64,000 nucleotides of DNA from Nocardioides sp. SR21 (GTDB lineage: Bacteria; Actinomycetota; Actinomycetes; Propionibacteriales; Nocardioidaceae), in assembly GCF_022761125.1 (NCBI RefSeq), contig NZ_JAKWJR010000001.1, forward strand, positions 1 through 64,000, given 5' to 3'. Each line of letters opens with the position of its first letter. Position 1 is the first letter of the stretch. Position numbers and translations under genes: made by a program. Positions 35,723 through 43,923 of the stretch are shown here, in pieces. The notes under the pieces were generated by a model. It did not search any database. It was not told the DNA's origin and was given only the letters and a program-made list of their open reading frames with translations.

Positions 35723-35842
35723 ATGATGCGGAATCGACTGACAGCGCGCACCCTGCTTCTGGTCGTGGTGACGTTGGTGATCGTCGCAGCCCTGGTCTAT
35801 CTGTACCTGCTCCTCAATGCGGGCAGTACCAGCAGCGCGTAG
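35723..35842 (+). CDS. Small single-pass membrane protein (39 aa)
   Basis: Translation from ATG 35723 gives MMRNRLTARTLLLVVVTLVI followed by VAALVYLYLLLN and a short polar tail: a basic start and one ~23-residue hydrophobic helix. AAGGAC lies upstream at a plausible distance, and a longer GTG start at 35702 is in frame. There is no homology I can name. A real small membrane protein is plausible but rests on composition only. Confidence 0.4.
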   Translation: MMRNRLTARTLLLVVVTLVIVAALVYLYLLLNAGSTSSA

Positions 35843-36023
35843 TACACGCAGCCCGAACCGGCGCGCATGATTCGGCCGCGTGGCGTGCGCCCGCAGACGG
35901 ACACTTCTTCCGCGAGTAGCGCGGTCATGCCGATGCGCGGGTGGCGCGCGTCGGCCCACGCCGCTCACCGTGCCTGGGTGTCGCGTGCGGGAACGGCGAG
36001 CACGGTCGAGCCGTCCGACCTGC

Positions 36024-36458
36024 ATGCGAAGTTCGGCGGTTCTGCTCGCGACGACCATGGCGTTGCTGGTGATCGCGCCGTTTCCCGAGGCTCCCGCGTC
36101 TGCGTCCTGCGCGGCTCCGTACCTCATGGACGCTGAGGGGCGTGTCCTTCAGCGCGGCGCGACGACGACTGTCGAGGGCCGGGCGTTCGTCAACGGCTGT
36201 CAGGACAGCATGAGCTGCTCGGCTGGATGTCACGCGTGTGAGTACGACTCGCCTCCTGAGACGCCGATCGAGGATGTACGGCTGCAGCTGGCCCAGGACG
36301 GCCGCACCTGGGACCTCGACGTCGCAGACGCGGGAACCGAGAGGAACGACCAGTTCGGGTGGGTGACGTGGACCTTCGCCGTCCCCGCCGACGCGACACC
36401 CGGCCGGGCCAGGTTGATCCCCGAGCACGGTGAGCCCGCCAGCATCCGGATCAGGTGA
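36024..36458 (+). CDS. Secreted Cys-rich protein of unknown function
   Basis: A 144-aa protein with a signal peptide (MRSSAVLLATTMALLVIAPF, cleavage near APASA-SC). A Cys-rich segment CQDSMSCSAGCHACEY follows, then a beta-rich domain (VRLQLAQDGRTWDLDVADAG ... FGWVTWTFAVP) that resembles small extracellular sandwich domains. The reading frame continues 48 codons upstream without a hydrophobic or conserved part, so ATG 36024 is preferred. The 180 bp before it hold no gene I can support. No partner gene is recognisable. Confidence 0.6.
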   Translation: MRSSAVLLATTMALLVIAPFPEAPASASCAAPYLMDAEGRVLQRGATTTVEGRAFVNGCQDSMSCSAGCHACEYDSPPETPIEDVRLQLAQDGRTWDLDVADAGTERNDQFGWVTWTFAVPADATPGRARLIPEHGEPASIRIR

Positions 36459-36557
36459 GCCGACGCCGGACACCCGGCCCGTTGGGTCGACCGGCAACCC
36501 GAGAACGACCCTCTGCGAGGACGACTCCGACCAGTTCTAGAACTGACGGACGCCCGC

Positions 36558-36698
36558 TCAGGCCGCGATGCGCGTGCGCATCCCGGGCTCTGTGCGCTTG
36601 TGGCAGCGCACGCAGCCGAGGTACCGCTCGCCGTTCTCGTCATGCTGTGGCCCCCACCTGTGCCAACCGAGGCGGCACCGGAGTGGCTTCTTCGCCAT
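36558..36698 (-). CDS. Small zinc-ribbon-like protein (46 aa)
   Basis: MAKKPLRCRLGWHRWGPQHD is followed by ENGERYLGCVRCHKR, giving C8 and a later C-x2-C pair. Short proteins with this GWHRW...C.RC pattern are frequent in actinobacteria, often annotated as hypothetical. The reading frame extends 20 codons upstream to 36758, but the MAKK start matches the usual form. Metal binding is inferred from the Cys/His pattern. Confidence 0.6.
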   Translation of the reverse strand: MAKKPLRCRLGWHRWGPQHDENGERYLGCVRCHKRTEPGMRTRIAA

Positions 36699-36830
36699 CA
36701 CCCCAGCCTGCTCTCCACGAGTCACGGTCTGCAAGCGGGCCGACGCACGAAATGCCACTGCGATGAAGGGCCGCCCGCTGCGTGTGCTCAGGCGCGCGAT
36801 GCGCGCTCATGCCGATGTCCGCCCTGCGCG

Positions 36831-37289
36831 TCACTCGATGACAGTGACCTGCTCGTCGGCGTTGAACACTGCGATCTCGCCCCACTTGTTCGTCGGGCAG
36901 TCCGCGAGCGGCTCGGCGAAGTGTGCGTGCAAGTCGGAGAGATACGGATACCCACCGCCTCCACGGACTCGATCACCCCCGGCGATTACTTGTCCGTCAG
37001 ACAACTCGACCGCCTGGCTCTCCGCATCCCAGGTGGTGCCGTGCGGCCAGATGACGGGATACTCGCCGACCAGCAGGCAACCCTTCGACAAAGTCAGGGT
37101 GCCCTCGATCAGTGCCTGCATGGCGTCGCCGTTCCCCTCGTCGGGGTGAGCGACGACTGGACCGTTCCCGTTCGAACCGGAGTCAACACCGGCGCTCTCA
37201 TCGTCGCCGCAGGCAGCAACAAGCGTGACGAACAGAAGGATCGCAGCGGCCAGTTGCAGTTTTCTCACAGGCTTGGGACGTTCGCGCAT
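36831..37289 (-). CDS. Putative lipoprotein
   Basis: A 152-aa protein with a basic start (MRERPKPVRKLQ), hydrophobic stretch and lipobox LVAAC (Cys at about residue 27), then an acidic Gly/Ser/Asn linker. The folded part contains two further Cys (SKGCLLVGEYPV, LADCPTNKWG) that may form a disulfide. Function unknown. It stands alone in the accessory stretch. Confidence 0.7.
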   Translation of the reverse strand: MRERPKPVRKLQLAAAILLFVTLVAACGDDESAGVDSGSNGNGPVVAHPDEGNGDAMQALIEGTLTLSKGCLLVGEYPVIWPHGTTWDAESQAVELSDGQVIAGGDRVRGGGGYPYLSDLHAHFAEPLADCPTNKWGEIAVFNADEQVTVIE

Positions 37290-37482
37290 GCCTCACGGTT
37301 GCACAAGAAACGTCCGCCTCTGCCGCGCTGAGTGCGCCTCCAAGGCGCGTCCTACCGCCGTGATCCGGACGCCCCAGCCGACGTACTTGCCTCGGGGGTT
37401 CCGGTTACGGGCGAGTTGGCGGATGCTGGATGCGACGACCCGGCAGTTCGAAGCGGGCCGCGTCCTAGCTGCGGAGGTAGCC

Positions 37483-37986
37483 ATGAGGAACTCGACGGGG
37501 CTGGCCGGCGCCGCATTGCTCGTCGCGATGCTCACGGGTGCCCTTGCTCCCGCCTCTGCAGAGACGGTTCGTCGAGACGACTCGCGCAATGACGCACCAG
37601 CTCGTATCGACGTGTCCCGCGCGACCTATACCCACGCGCAGGAACAGGTCCGCGTTGTCGCTCGCATCCCGAACCTCGGACGTGGCGGTACAGCGGCGCT
37701 GAGCATCTCCCGGTTCGAGATCTTCGAAGCGGGCTTCGTCGTCGAGATCAAGAAGCGTGCGGGCAAGCCACCGCGCACCAGGCTCTTCTTCTTCAACCAC
37801 TTCGATCTCGAACCACGGCGATGCGACGCCGTGACCGGAACCTGGGGCCGGCGCCGGGTGAGCCTGTCTGTCGACCGGGCCTGCCTTGATGGCCATGCAC
37901 GTGAGCGGGTGTTCACCCAGTTCGGCATCCAGAGCGGCGCTCACGTCGACCGCGCTCCGGCGGTCAAGCGGCTTCGCCGGTCCTGA
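37483..37986 (+). CDS. Secreted protein of unknown function
   Basis: A 167-aa protein with a signal peptide (MRNSTGLAGAALLVAMLTGA, cleavage near PASAE). A beta-rich domain with the segment IDVSRATYTHAQEQVRVVAR follows, then a basic region and a Cys pair (RRCDAVTG, RACLDGH). ATG 37483 has GCGGAGG 5 nt upstream. The upstream 190 bp contain no supportable gene. No family could be named. Confidence 0.65.
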   Translation: MRNSTGLAGAALLVAMLTGALAPASAETVRRDDSRNDAPARIDVSRATYTHAQEQVRVVARIPNLGRGGTAALSISRFEIFEAGFVVEIKKRAGKPPRTRLFFFNHFDLEPRRCDAVTGTWGRRRVSLSVDRACLDGHARERVFTQFGIQSGAHVDRAPAVKRLRRS

Positions 37987-38112
37987 TTAGTCAAGCGCCG
38001 GGGCCGCGCCGCCACCCTCGACTCGGCTCGCCGGAAGCTCGACTCCCCGTTGGCCTCCAGGCACCAGGCGCGCTCGTGCCGTCGCGTCCGGTCGAGGTGG
38101 CAGGATCCCAGG

Positions 38113-38772
38113 ATGTCTTCGCGGCCATCCGACGTCCCACTGCCTGAGCCGCCAGGAGCGGGGCACCTGCCGCCCGAGGAGTTCCAGCGTTGGTACGGCG
38201 GGTGGGATCCGCTCAGCCCTAGCTCCATTGCTGAGTTCATGGCCGGATTCGACCGGCCCTGGTGGGTCATCGGCGGCTGGAGCATCGAGGCGTTCACCGG
38301 CATCCAGCGCGACCACGACGACATGGACATCTCGATCCTCTCCAGCGACGCTGAGGCGTTCCGGGTCTTCCTGGGCGACCGATGGACCCCGTGGAATGTG
38401 GACGACGGGTGGTTCCGGCCGTTCGACCATCGGTTCGCAGAGGTTCGGCCCGACAGCCAGCTGTGGGTGCGCCGTGACGCCCGGTCACCGTGGGTCCTTG
38501 ACGTTCCGTTCACGCCGGACACCGATGGTCGCTGGACCAACAAGCGGCATCCAGCGCACACCGAGGACCTCGACGACGTCACCTGGGTGGCGCCCGACGG
38601 GCTGCGCTACGCCAAGCCTGAGGTCAGCCTGATGTTCAAGGCCGCACAGTCTCGCCCGAAGGACCGAGTGGACGCAGAGAACACGCTTCCCAGGCTCGAT
38701 CCGACTGCGCGTGCCTGGCTCTCCGCCGCTGTTGGGCGCATCGACCCTCATCATCCCTGGGTCATGCGGTGA
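38113..38772 (+). CDS. Nucleotidyltransferase-fold protein, aminoglycoside/lincosamide adenylyltransferase-like
   Basis: A 219-aa protein in which WWVIGGWSIEAFTGIQRDHD followed by DMDISIL matches the GGW...D-x-D catalytic motif of the MNT/aminoglycoside-nucleotidyltransferase fold, with DVPFTPD as a possible third acidic position. Relatives range from lincosamide and aminoglycoside modification enzymes to uncharacterised proteins, so resistance activity is not implied by sequence alone. ATG 38113 is preceded by CCCAGG. It ends the accessory stretch before the VOC/methyltransferase pair. Confidence 0.7.
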   Translation: MSSRPSDVPLPEPPGAGHLPPEEFQRWYGGWDPLSPSSIAEFMAGFDRPWWVIGGWSIEAFTGIQRDHDDMDISILSSDAEAFRVFLGDRWTPWNVDDGWFRPFDHRFAEVRPDSQLWVRRDARSPWVLDVPFTPDTDGRWTNKRHPAHTEDLDDVTWVAPDGLRYAKPEVSLMFKAAQSRPKDRVDAENTLPRLDPTARAWLSAAVGRIDPHHPWVMR

Positions 38773-38868
38773 GCCATCACGGCAACGCACGCGTGAGGCG
38801 CTGGATGGGCGTGGTCCAAAACCGACGGGCGCGGACGAGCCCGTTCAGTGGCCGGTCGGGACGTCCGG

Positions 38869-39567
38869 CTACGAGACCTCGTAGTGCCGCCACCAGAGGT
38901 TGACCGCGTAGTCGACCTCGGTGCCCTCGTGGCCGGCCAGCACCTCGTCGGCGACCTCGCGCGTGAACTCGATGCGCACGACGGCCTCGAGGTCGGCGCG
39001 GGACGCGAACGACCAGCGCATGTCCACCGGCGTGCGTGACCAGCCCCGCGTCGACCAGAACCGCTGCACAGCAAGGGGATCGACCTCGGGGTAGCCGCGC
39101 CGGAACCACGCGCCGAACGTCGACCGCGTGGGGTCGTTGTCGATCACGAACGCCGTGCCGCCGCGACGTACGACGCGGTCGAGCTCGGCCAGCCCGGGTT
39201 CGCAGCCGGGGCCGAAGAAGTACGCCCAGCGGGCGTGCACGACGTCCACAGACGCATCCGGGAGCGGCAGCGACTGTGCGGTGCCCTGGTGCACGGCGAC
39301 GTTCGCGAGCCTGCGCGTACGACGTCGCGCCAGGGCCGCGAGGTCACCGTGCGGCTCCACGCCGACCACCGAGGCGGCCGTGGTCGCGAACCACGGCAGG
39401 TGGAAGCCGGTGCCGCAGCCGACGTCGAGCACGGTGCGCCCGGCCCAGGACGCGACGTCCTGCATGGCCGCGGCGATCCGCCCGTCGGGGTCGACCGCGT
39501 GGTTCTCGATCTCGTACGTACCCGGGGTGTTCCAGATGTTGGGGCTCGGCCGAGCCCCAGGCGACAC
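38869..39567 (-). CDS. Class I SAM-dependent methyltransferase
   Basis: A 232-aa protein with motif I TVLDVGCGTGFHLPWFATTA, acidic motif II VVGVEPHGD and post-motif SLPLPDASVDVVHARWAYFF, typical of Methyltransf_11-like enzymes. GTG 39567 lies just after the stop of the upstream VOC gene, implying coupled translation. An extended in-frame start would overlap the VOC gene by 76 bp. Substrate unknown; pairing with a VOC protein gives no firm clue. Confidence 0.83.
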   Translation of the reverse strand: MSPGARPSPNIWNTPGTYEIENHAVDPDGRIAAAMQDVASWAGRTVLDVGCGTGFHLPWFATTAASVVGVEPHGDLAALARRRTRRLANVAVHQGTAQSLPLPDASVDVVHARWAYFFGPGCEPGLAELDRVVRRGGTAFVIDNDPTRSTFGAWFRRGYPEVDPLAVQRFWSTRGWSRTPVDMRWSFASRADLEAVVRIEFTREVADEVLAGHEGTEVDYAVNLWWRHYEVS

Positions 39568-39569
39568 GG

Positions 39570-40208
39570 TCAGAGACGAACCAGACCGTTCGGCGTCTGG
39601 ACCTGGACGGCGAGGATGCCCGGGGTGCCGTTGGGGGCGACCCACTCGACCTTCACGTCCTCCAGCGGAGCCTCGACGGTCTCGCCGAGCCAGTCGCTGA
39701 CGCGCTTCGGGTCACCGGCGATCTCCAGGCAGGCAAGGGAGAACGACTCGTCGGCGCCCGCGCTCGGGTGCATCGCGGCCGGGCTCTCCCACTGGATGAA
39801 GAACGGCAGCTGCGGGTCCTGGATCAGGCCGTTGATGCCGATCTGCTTCCACTGCAGGTTCTCGCCGTCGGGGCGGTGCCGGTTGCCGTTCACGGCCTCG
39901 CGGCCGAGACGCTTCTCGACGATCGCGATGTCGCTGACCGCGACGACCCAGCCGAGCCAGCCGCCGCCGAGGAGGGAGCGGGCGCGGACGGCCTGACCGA
40001 ACGGGGCCTTGTCCGAGGCGGGGTGGTCGAGCACCTCGACCACTTCGATGTACGTGTTGCCGGCGAGCGGCAGGATCATGTTGCGGGTCCCGAAACGCGG
40101 GTGGACTCCGCCGTCGACGAAGTCCTTGCCGAGCAACCCCCCGATGCGCTGGGCAGTGCTGGCGAGCCCATCAGGTCCTGCTGCGAAAGAGAGATGGTCC
40201 AGGCGCAT
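39570..40208 (-). CDS. VOC/glyoxalase-like domain protein
   Basis: A 212-aa protein beginning MRLDHLSFAAGPDGLASTAQ, with RFGTRNMILPLAGNTYIEVV and LQWKQIGINGL...FFIQWES, the layout of glyoxalase-like (VOC superfamily) domains. Possible metal ligands are H5 and E in YIEVV, but the family includes non-enzymatic members. It is co-transcribed with the downstream methyltransferase gene, only 2 bp away. Function unknown. Confidence 0.8.
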   Translation of the reverse strand: MRLDHLSFAAGPDGLASTAQRIGGLLGKDFVDGGVHPRFGTRNMILPLAGNTYIEVVEVLDHPASDKAPFGQAVRARSLLGGGWLGWVVAVSDIAIVEKRLGREAVNGNRHRPDGENLQWKQIGINGLIQDPQLPFFIQWESPAAMHPSAGADESFSLACLEIAGDPKRVSDWLGETVEAPLEDVKVEWVAPNGTPGILAVQVQTPNGLVRL

Positions 40209-40279
40209 ACAGGGATTCTCGGCATGTGCCCGACGTCACTGAACATCGGGGTCGCTTCTTCTTGACGTCGAGAGAAATT

Positions 40280-41044
40280 TCAGTGCGGGTCTGCGGGATG
40301 CAGCGCGAGCGCCGATCGCGACCGCACATGGGCCTCGCAGTGGCGCACCAGCTCGATGTACGCGGGGCGTCCCATCAGCGCGACCAGCTCGGCCTCGTGC
40401 GTGACGTACACGGGCTCCGGCGCGACGTGCGCCTCGGTGTTGCCCGAGCAGTACCAGTCGAGGTCATGGCCCCCGGGACCCCAGCCCCGCCGGTCGTACT
40501 CGCCGATCGAGACCTCGGTGTACGTCGACCCGTCCTGGCGGGTGACCTCGCGGAACGTACGCCGGATCGGCAGCTGCCAGCACACGTCCGGCTTGGTCTC
40601 GACCGGGTTCTTCTCGATCACGTACGCCAGTGCGTGCAGGGCGCAGCCCGCGCCGAGGTGGAAGTCGTTGCGGTTGTGGAACACGCACGCCTGCTGGCCG
40701 TCGACGGTCGTCGTGCGCGTCTTGCGCTCGCCGTCGTCGTCGAGCTCCACCCAGTCCTTCGTGCGGACCTTGCGGCCCTTCGGCTTCTGCTGCCACAGCT
40801 CGTCGTCGAGCATCTCGACGTACGCCTTGACCCGCTTCTCGTCGTCCTTGTCGGCGAAGTGCGCGCCGAGCGTGCAGCAGCCGACATCGGGAGCGTCGGC
40901 GTAGATGCCCTGGCAGCCCTGGCCGAAGATGCACATGAAGCTCGACGTCAGCCAGGTCAGGTCGCAGCGCAACATCTCCGTCTCGTCGGCCGGGTTCACG
41001 AACTCGACGAACGCACGGGGGAACACCAGGTCGACTTCAGGCAC
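40280..41044 (-). CDS. Conserved Cys-rich protein of unknown function
   Basis: A 254-aa protein with a Cys cluster in the N-terminal part (MLRCDLTWL, FMCIFGQGCQG, VGCCTLGAHF). More Cys/His follow (CVFHNRNDFHLGAGCALHAL, PDVCWQLPI, DWYCSGN). The pattern suggests a bound metal or Fe-S cluster, like YkgJ-type proteins, but I cannot assign it to a family with certainty. It is found as an unannotated conserved protein in actinobacteria as far as I know. It is divergent from the lipoprotein gene that follows. Confidence 0.7.
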   Translation of the reverse strand: MPEVDLVFPRAFVEFVNPADETEMLRCDLTWLTSSFMCIFGQGCQGIYADAPDVGCCTLGAHFADKDDEKRVKAYVEMLDDELWQQKPKGRKVRTKDWVELDDDGERKTRTTTVDGQQACVFHNRNDFHLGAGCALHALAYVIEKNPVETKPDVCWQLPIRRTFREVTRQDGSTYTEVSIGEYDRRGWGPGGHDLDWYCSGNTEAHVAPEPVYVTHEAELVALMGRPAYIELVRHCEAHVRSRSALALHPADPH

Positions 41045-41067
41045 GGGCCAACCCTACGGGCTCCAAC

Positions 41068-41073
41068 TACGGT
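41068..41073 (+). promoter_or_regulatory. Leaderless-type -10 box
   Basis: TACGGT lies 6 nt before ATG 41080. Confidence 0.45.
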
Positions 41074-41079
41074 GGACGG

Positions 41080-41556
41080 ATGCGAGCGCTCGGGCTGGTG
41101 GCAGCAGTCACCGCAACGCTGTTGCTCGCCTCGGGATGTTCCTCGGGCGAGGAGGATCGCCGGACGTCGGCTCCGGAGACCTGCAAGGTCAGCATCGACC
41201 GGGTCGAGGTCGAGCGCGAGCGGCTCGAGTGGCTCGACCGCCGGGGCCCGAACATCGACCGCGACCTCAGTGCGACCCGGTTGCCGGGGCGCGGCCTGTG
41301 CGTGGAGATCGTGACCGACCACGCCGACCCGGGGTCGACGGCGGTCTCGTACAGCATCGTGGCGCGCCAGGGCGACCAGGAGTGGCGCACCGAGGGGGTG
41401 GACCCGTCCGGGCAGCTGCCGATGCGCGTCGACACCTCCGGATGCGTTCGGGTGACCGGCGAGCTCGGCGTGCTCGGCCAGGACGGCGAGACGTACCCGT
41501 ACCGCGCGCGGATGTCCGTCGGCTGCGATGGCCGAGAGGCCGGGGGCAGGCACTAG
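41080..41556 (+). CDS. Putative lipoprotein
   Basis: A 158-aa protein with signal peptide and lipobox LLASGC (Cys at about residue 20). The mature part has Cys residues in PETCKVSI, GRGLCVEIV, TSGCVRV and SVGCDG, probably two disulfides. The fold is likely beta-rich. No homology is recognised. It sits immediately upstream of ppx/gppA, 12 bp apart, but that gene has its own -10 box. Confidence 0.7.
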   Translation: MRALGLVAAVTATLLLASGCSSGEEDRRTSAPETCKVSIDRVEVERERLEWLDRRGPNIDRDLSATRLPGRGLCVEIVTDHADPGSTAVSYSIVARQGDQEWRTEGVDPSGQLPMRVDTSGCVRVTGELGVLGQDGETYPYRARMSVGCDGREAGGRH

Positions 41557-41562
41557 TACCGT
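41557..41562 (+). promoter_or_regulatory. Leaderless-type -10 box before ppx/gppA
   Basis: TACCGT lies 6 nt before ATG 41569, partly overlapping the preceding stop codon region. Confidence 0.5.
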
Positions 41563-41568
41563 GGACCC

Positions 41569-42504
41569 ATGCGCCTGGGCGTCCTCGACATCGGGTCCAA
41601 CACCGGGCATCTCCTGGTCGTCGACGCGCACCGGGGTGCCGCCCCGCTGCCGGCGTACTCCTACAAGGAGCCGCTGCGCCTCGCCGAGCACCTCGACGAG
41701 GCGGGAGCCGTGACCCAGCAGGGGATCGACGCGCTCGCGGCCTTCACCACCCAGGCGATCCGGGTCGCGGAGGACAAGGGCTGCGAGGACATGCTCGCGT
41801 TCGCGACGTCCGCCGTGCGCGACGCGGTGAACTCCGAGGCGGTGCTCGCCGAGGTCGAGCAGCGCAGCGGCCAGGCCATCGCGGTGCTCTCCGGCGAGGA
41901 CGAGGCGCGGCTGACCTTCCTCGCCGTACGCCGCTGGCTCGGCTGGTCGGCCGGCCGGCTCTCGGTCTTCGACATCGGCGGTGGCTCGCTCGAGATCGCC
42001 GGCGGCGCGGACGAGGCGCCGGACGTCGCGTGGTCGCTGCCGCTCGGCGCGGCGCGACTGGCGCGCCAGCACTTCGCGGGCCGGGTGCCCGACGAGGACG
42101 AGATCCGCGCGCTGCGCAAGCAGATCCGTGCCGAGGTCGCGCACGATGCCGGGCGCCTGCTGCGCGCGGGGACGCCCGACCACGCCGCGGCGACGTCCAA
42201 GACGTTCCGGTCGCTGGCCCGGATCTGCGGGGCCGCGCCGTCGGCCGACGGGCCGCTCGTGCCGCGCTCCATCCCGGCCTCCACGCTCGCGGAGTGGATC
42301 CCCAAGCTGGTCGCGATGACGCCCGACGAGCTCGCGTCGCTGCCGGGTGTCTCGGCCAGCCGCAGCCACCAGATCGTGCCGGGCGCCCTGGTCGCCGAGG
42401 CCGTGATGGACATCTTCGACCTCCCGGCGCTCGAGGTCTGCCCCTGGGCGCTGCGTGAGGGCGTGATCCTGCAGCGCCTCGACCAGATCACGGGACGGGG
42501 CTGA
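41569..42504 (+). CDS. Ppx/GppA family phosphatase (exopolyphosphatase-like)
   Basis: A 311-aa single-domain member of the Ppx/GppA family of the ASKHA superfamily. The phosphate loops are [18 protein letters not shown] and [13 protein letters not shown], and the catalytic-Glu region is [20 protein letters not shown]. It lacks the HD domain of E. coli Ppx, like mycobacterial Ppx1, so polyphosphate or (p)ppGpp hydrolysis is plausible. It starts a run of overlapping genes (phosphatase, TIM-barrel protein, TetR) equivalent to the mycobacterial region upstream of proC. Confidence 0.92.
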   Translation: MRLGVLDIGSNTGHLLVVDAHRGAAPLPAYSYKEPLRLAEHLDEAGAVTQQGIDALAAFTTQAIRVAEDKGCEDMLAFATSAVRDAVNSEAVLAEVEQRSGQAIAVLSGEDEARLTFLAVRRWLGWSAGRLSVFDIGGGSLEIAGGADEAPDVAWSLPLGAARLARQHFAGRVPDEDEIRALRKQIRAEVAHDAGRLLRAGTPDHAAATSKTFRSLARICGAAPSADGPLVPRSIPASTLAEWIPKLVAMTPDELASLPGVSASRSHQIVPGALVAEAVMDIFDLPALEVCPWALREGVILQRLDQITGRG

Positions 42505-42505
42505 C

Positions 42506-43294
42506 GTGGCACGGGTCGGCCTCTCGACGGTCTCGGTCTACCCCGAGTCCTCCGCCCACGCGTTCTCGTACGCCGCCTCGCTCGGCTACGACTCGATCGA
42601 GGTGATGGTCGGGATCGACGCGCTCAGCCAGCAGACCGCCGCGATCAAGCAGCTGTCCGAGCACCACGGCGTGCCGGTGTCCGCCGTGCACGCGCCCTGC
42701 CTGCTGTTCACGCAGCGGGTCTGGGGCACCGAGCCGTGGGGCAAGCTCGAGAGGTCCGCGGACATGGCCCAGGCCCTCGGCGCAGACGTGGTCGTCGTGC
42801 ACCCGCCGTTCCGCTGGCAGAAGCAGTACGCCGCGAGCTTCGTCGACGGCATCGCGGCGCTCGAGTCGTCGACCGGCATCCGCTTCGCGGTCGAGAACAT
42901 GTACCCCTGGCGGGCGTCGAGCCGCCGCGGCATGGAGATGTACCTGCCCGGCTGGGACCCGTCCGAGGAGTCCTACGCCAACATGACCATCGACCTGTCC
43001 CACGCGTCGATCGCGCACTCGGACGTGATCGAGATGGCGCAGCGGATGGGTGACCGGCTGCGGCACATCCACCTCACCGACGGCACGGGGTCCGCGAAGG
43101 ACGAGCACCTGGTGCCCGGCCGCGGGGTCATGAACGCCGCCGGGTTCCTGCGCCACCTCGCGTCGGTCGGGTTCGACGGCGAGATCGTGCTGGAGATCAA
43201 CACCCGCAAGTGCAAGGACGCCGTCGAGCGCGAGGCCGACCTCCGGGAGTCGCTGGAGTTCGCTCGCGAGCACGCGCGCGTGGACGTCCCGTGA
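42506..43294 (+). CDS. Sugar phosphate isomerase/epimerase family protein
   Basis: A 262-aa TIM-barrel protein of the AP-endonuclease-2-like family. Metal-binding-type residues occur in VVVHPPF, FAVENMYPW, IDLSHASIAHSD, HIHLTDG and IVLEINT. The substrate is unknown. GTG 42506 follows the phosphatase stop after 1 bp; the 3' end overlaps the TetR gene. The same gene follows ppx1 in mycobacteria, so its context is ancient. Confidence 0.88.
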   Translation: MARVGLSTVSVYPESSAHAFSYAASLGYDSIEVMVGIDALSQQTAAIKQLSEHHGVPVSAVHAPCLLFTQRVWGTEPWGKLERSADMAQALGADVVVVHPPFRWQKQYAASFVDGIAALESSTGIRFAVENMYPWRASSRRGMEMYLPGWDPSEESYANMTIDLSHASIAHSDVIEMAQRMGDRLRHIHLTDGTGSAKDEHLVPGRGVMNAAGFLRHLASVGFDGEIVLEINTRKCKDAVEREADLRESLEFAREHARVDVP

Positions 43295-43887
43295 GCACGG
43301 CGGCGCCGCGCCGCGGTCGCCGCCCGGGAGCCCCCGACACCCGCGCGGCCATCCTGGCGGCGGCCCGCGAGCTGTTCGCCGCGCAGGGGTACGCCGGCAC
43401 CTCCGTGCGGTCGATCGCCGCGTCCGCCGGCGTCGACGCCGCACTCGTGCACCACTACTTCGGCACCAAGGACGACCTGTTCGTGGCCGCCCTCGAGCTG
43501 CCGGTCGACCCGCGCGAACGGCTGGCCGGGGTGATCGCCGAGGGGCCGGACGGTGCGGGCGAGCGGATGGTGCGGACCTTCCTCTCGGTCTGGGACGACC
43601 CGGAGCACCAGCTCCCGCTGCTCGGCCTGGCGCGCAGCATCCTCGACCCGTCCGGCCAGCGGCTGCTGCGCGACGGCTTCCTGCCCGCGGTCCTGCACCC
43701 CGTCGGGGTCGCGCTGGGCATCGACCGGCCGGAGGTGCGGATGTCGCTGGTGGCCAGCCAGATGGTCGGCCTGATCGTCACCCGCTACGTGCTCGAGGTC
43801 GAGCCGGTCGCGTCCCTGCCGGCCGAGGACCTCGTGGCGATCTACGGCCCGACCCTCCAGCGCTACCTCACGGGACCCTTGCCCTGA
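43291..43887 (+). CDS. TetR-family transcriptional regulator
   Basis: A 198-aa regulator with the TetR helix-turn-helix (TRAAILAAARELFAAQGYAG, then TSVRSIAASAGVDAALVHHY and FGTKDDLF) at about residues 19-65. GTG 43291 overlaps the previous stop by 4 bp. The ABC exporter genes begin 28 bp downstream; an imperfect palindrome TTCATCACATGGTGAA overlaps the exporter start (43908-43923) and may be its operator. Control of the exporter is therefore likely but inferred. Confidence 0.88.
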   Translation: MSTAAPRRGRRPGAPDTRAAILAAARELFAAQGYAGTSVRSIAASAGVDAALVHHYFGTKDDLFVAALELPVDPRERLAGVIAEGPDGAGERMVRTFLSVWDDPEHQLPLLGLARSILDPSGQRLLRDGFLPAVLHPVGVALGIDRPEVRMSLVASQMVGLIVTRYVLEVEPVASLPAEDLVAIYGPTLQRYLTGPLP

Positions 43888-43902
43888 GCCGCCTGCCGGC
43901 AC

Positions 43903-43923
43903 CATAATTCATCACATGGTGAA
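43903..43923 (+). promoter_or_regulatory. Exporter promoter/operator candidate
   Basis: CATAAT at 43903-43908 is a good -10 box 7 nt before ATG 43916. The imperfect palindrome TTCATC-ACAT-GGTGAA spans 43908-43923, covering the start codon; the upstream neighbour encodes a TetR repressor. Confidence 0.4.

Noticed and set aside
35843..36023. Possible short coding region before the Cys-rich secreted protein
   Set aside because: The frame is open but Arg-rich and biased, with no start signal; it looks like random high-GC reading frame.
37225..37482. N-terminal extension of the secreted protein at 37483
   Set aside because: The extension has no signal-like or conserved character, whereas ATG 37483 has GCGGAGG upstream and begins a clear signal peptide.
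42506..43294. Endonuclease IV (DNA repair)
   Set aside because: The AP-endonuclease-2 fold is shared, but the length and motif spacing fit the sugar-phosphate isomerase/epimerase group better.
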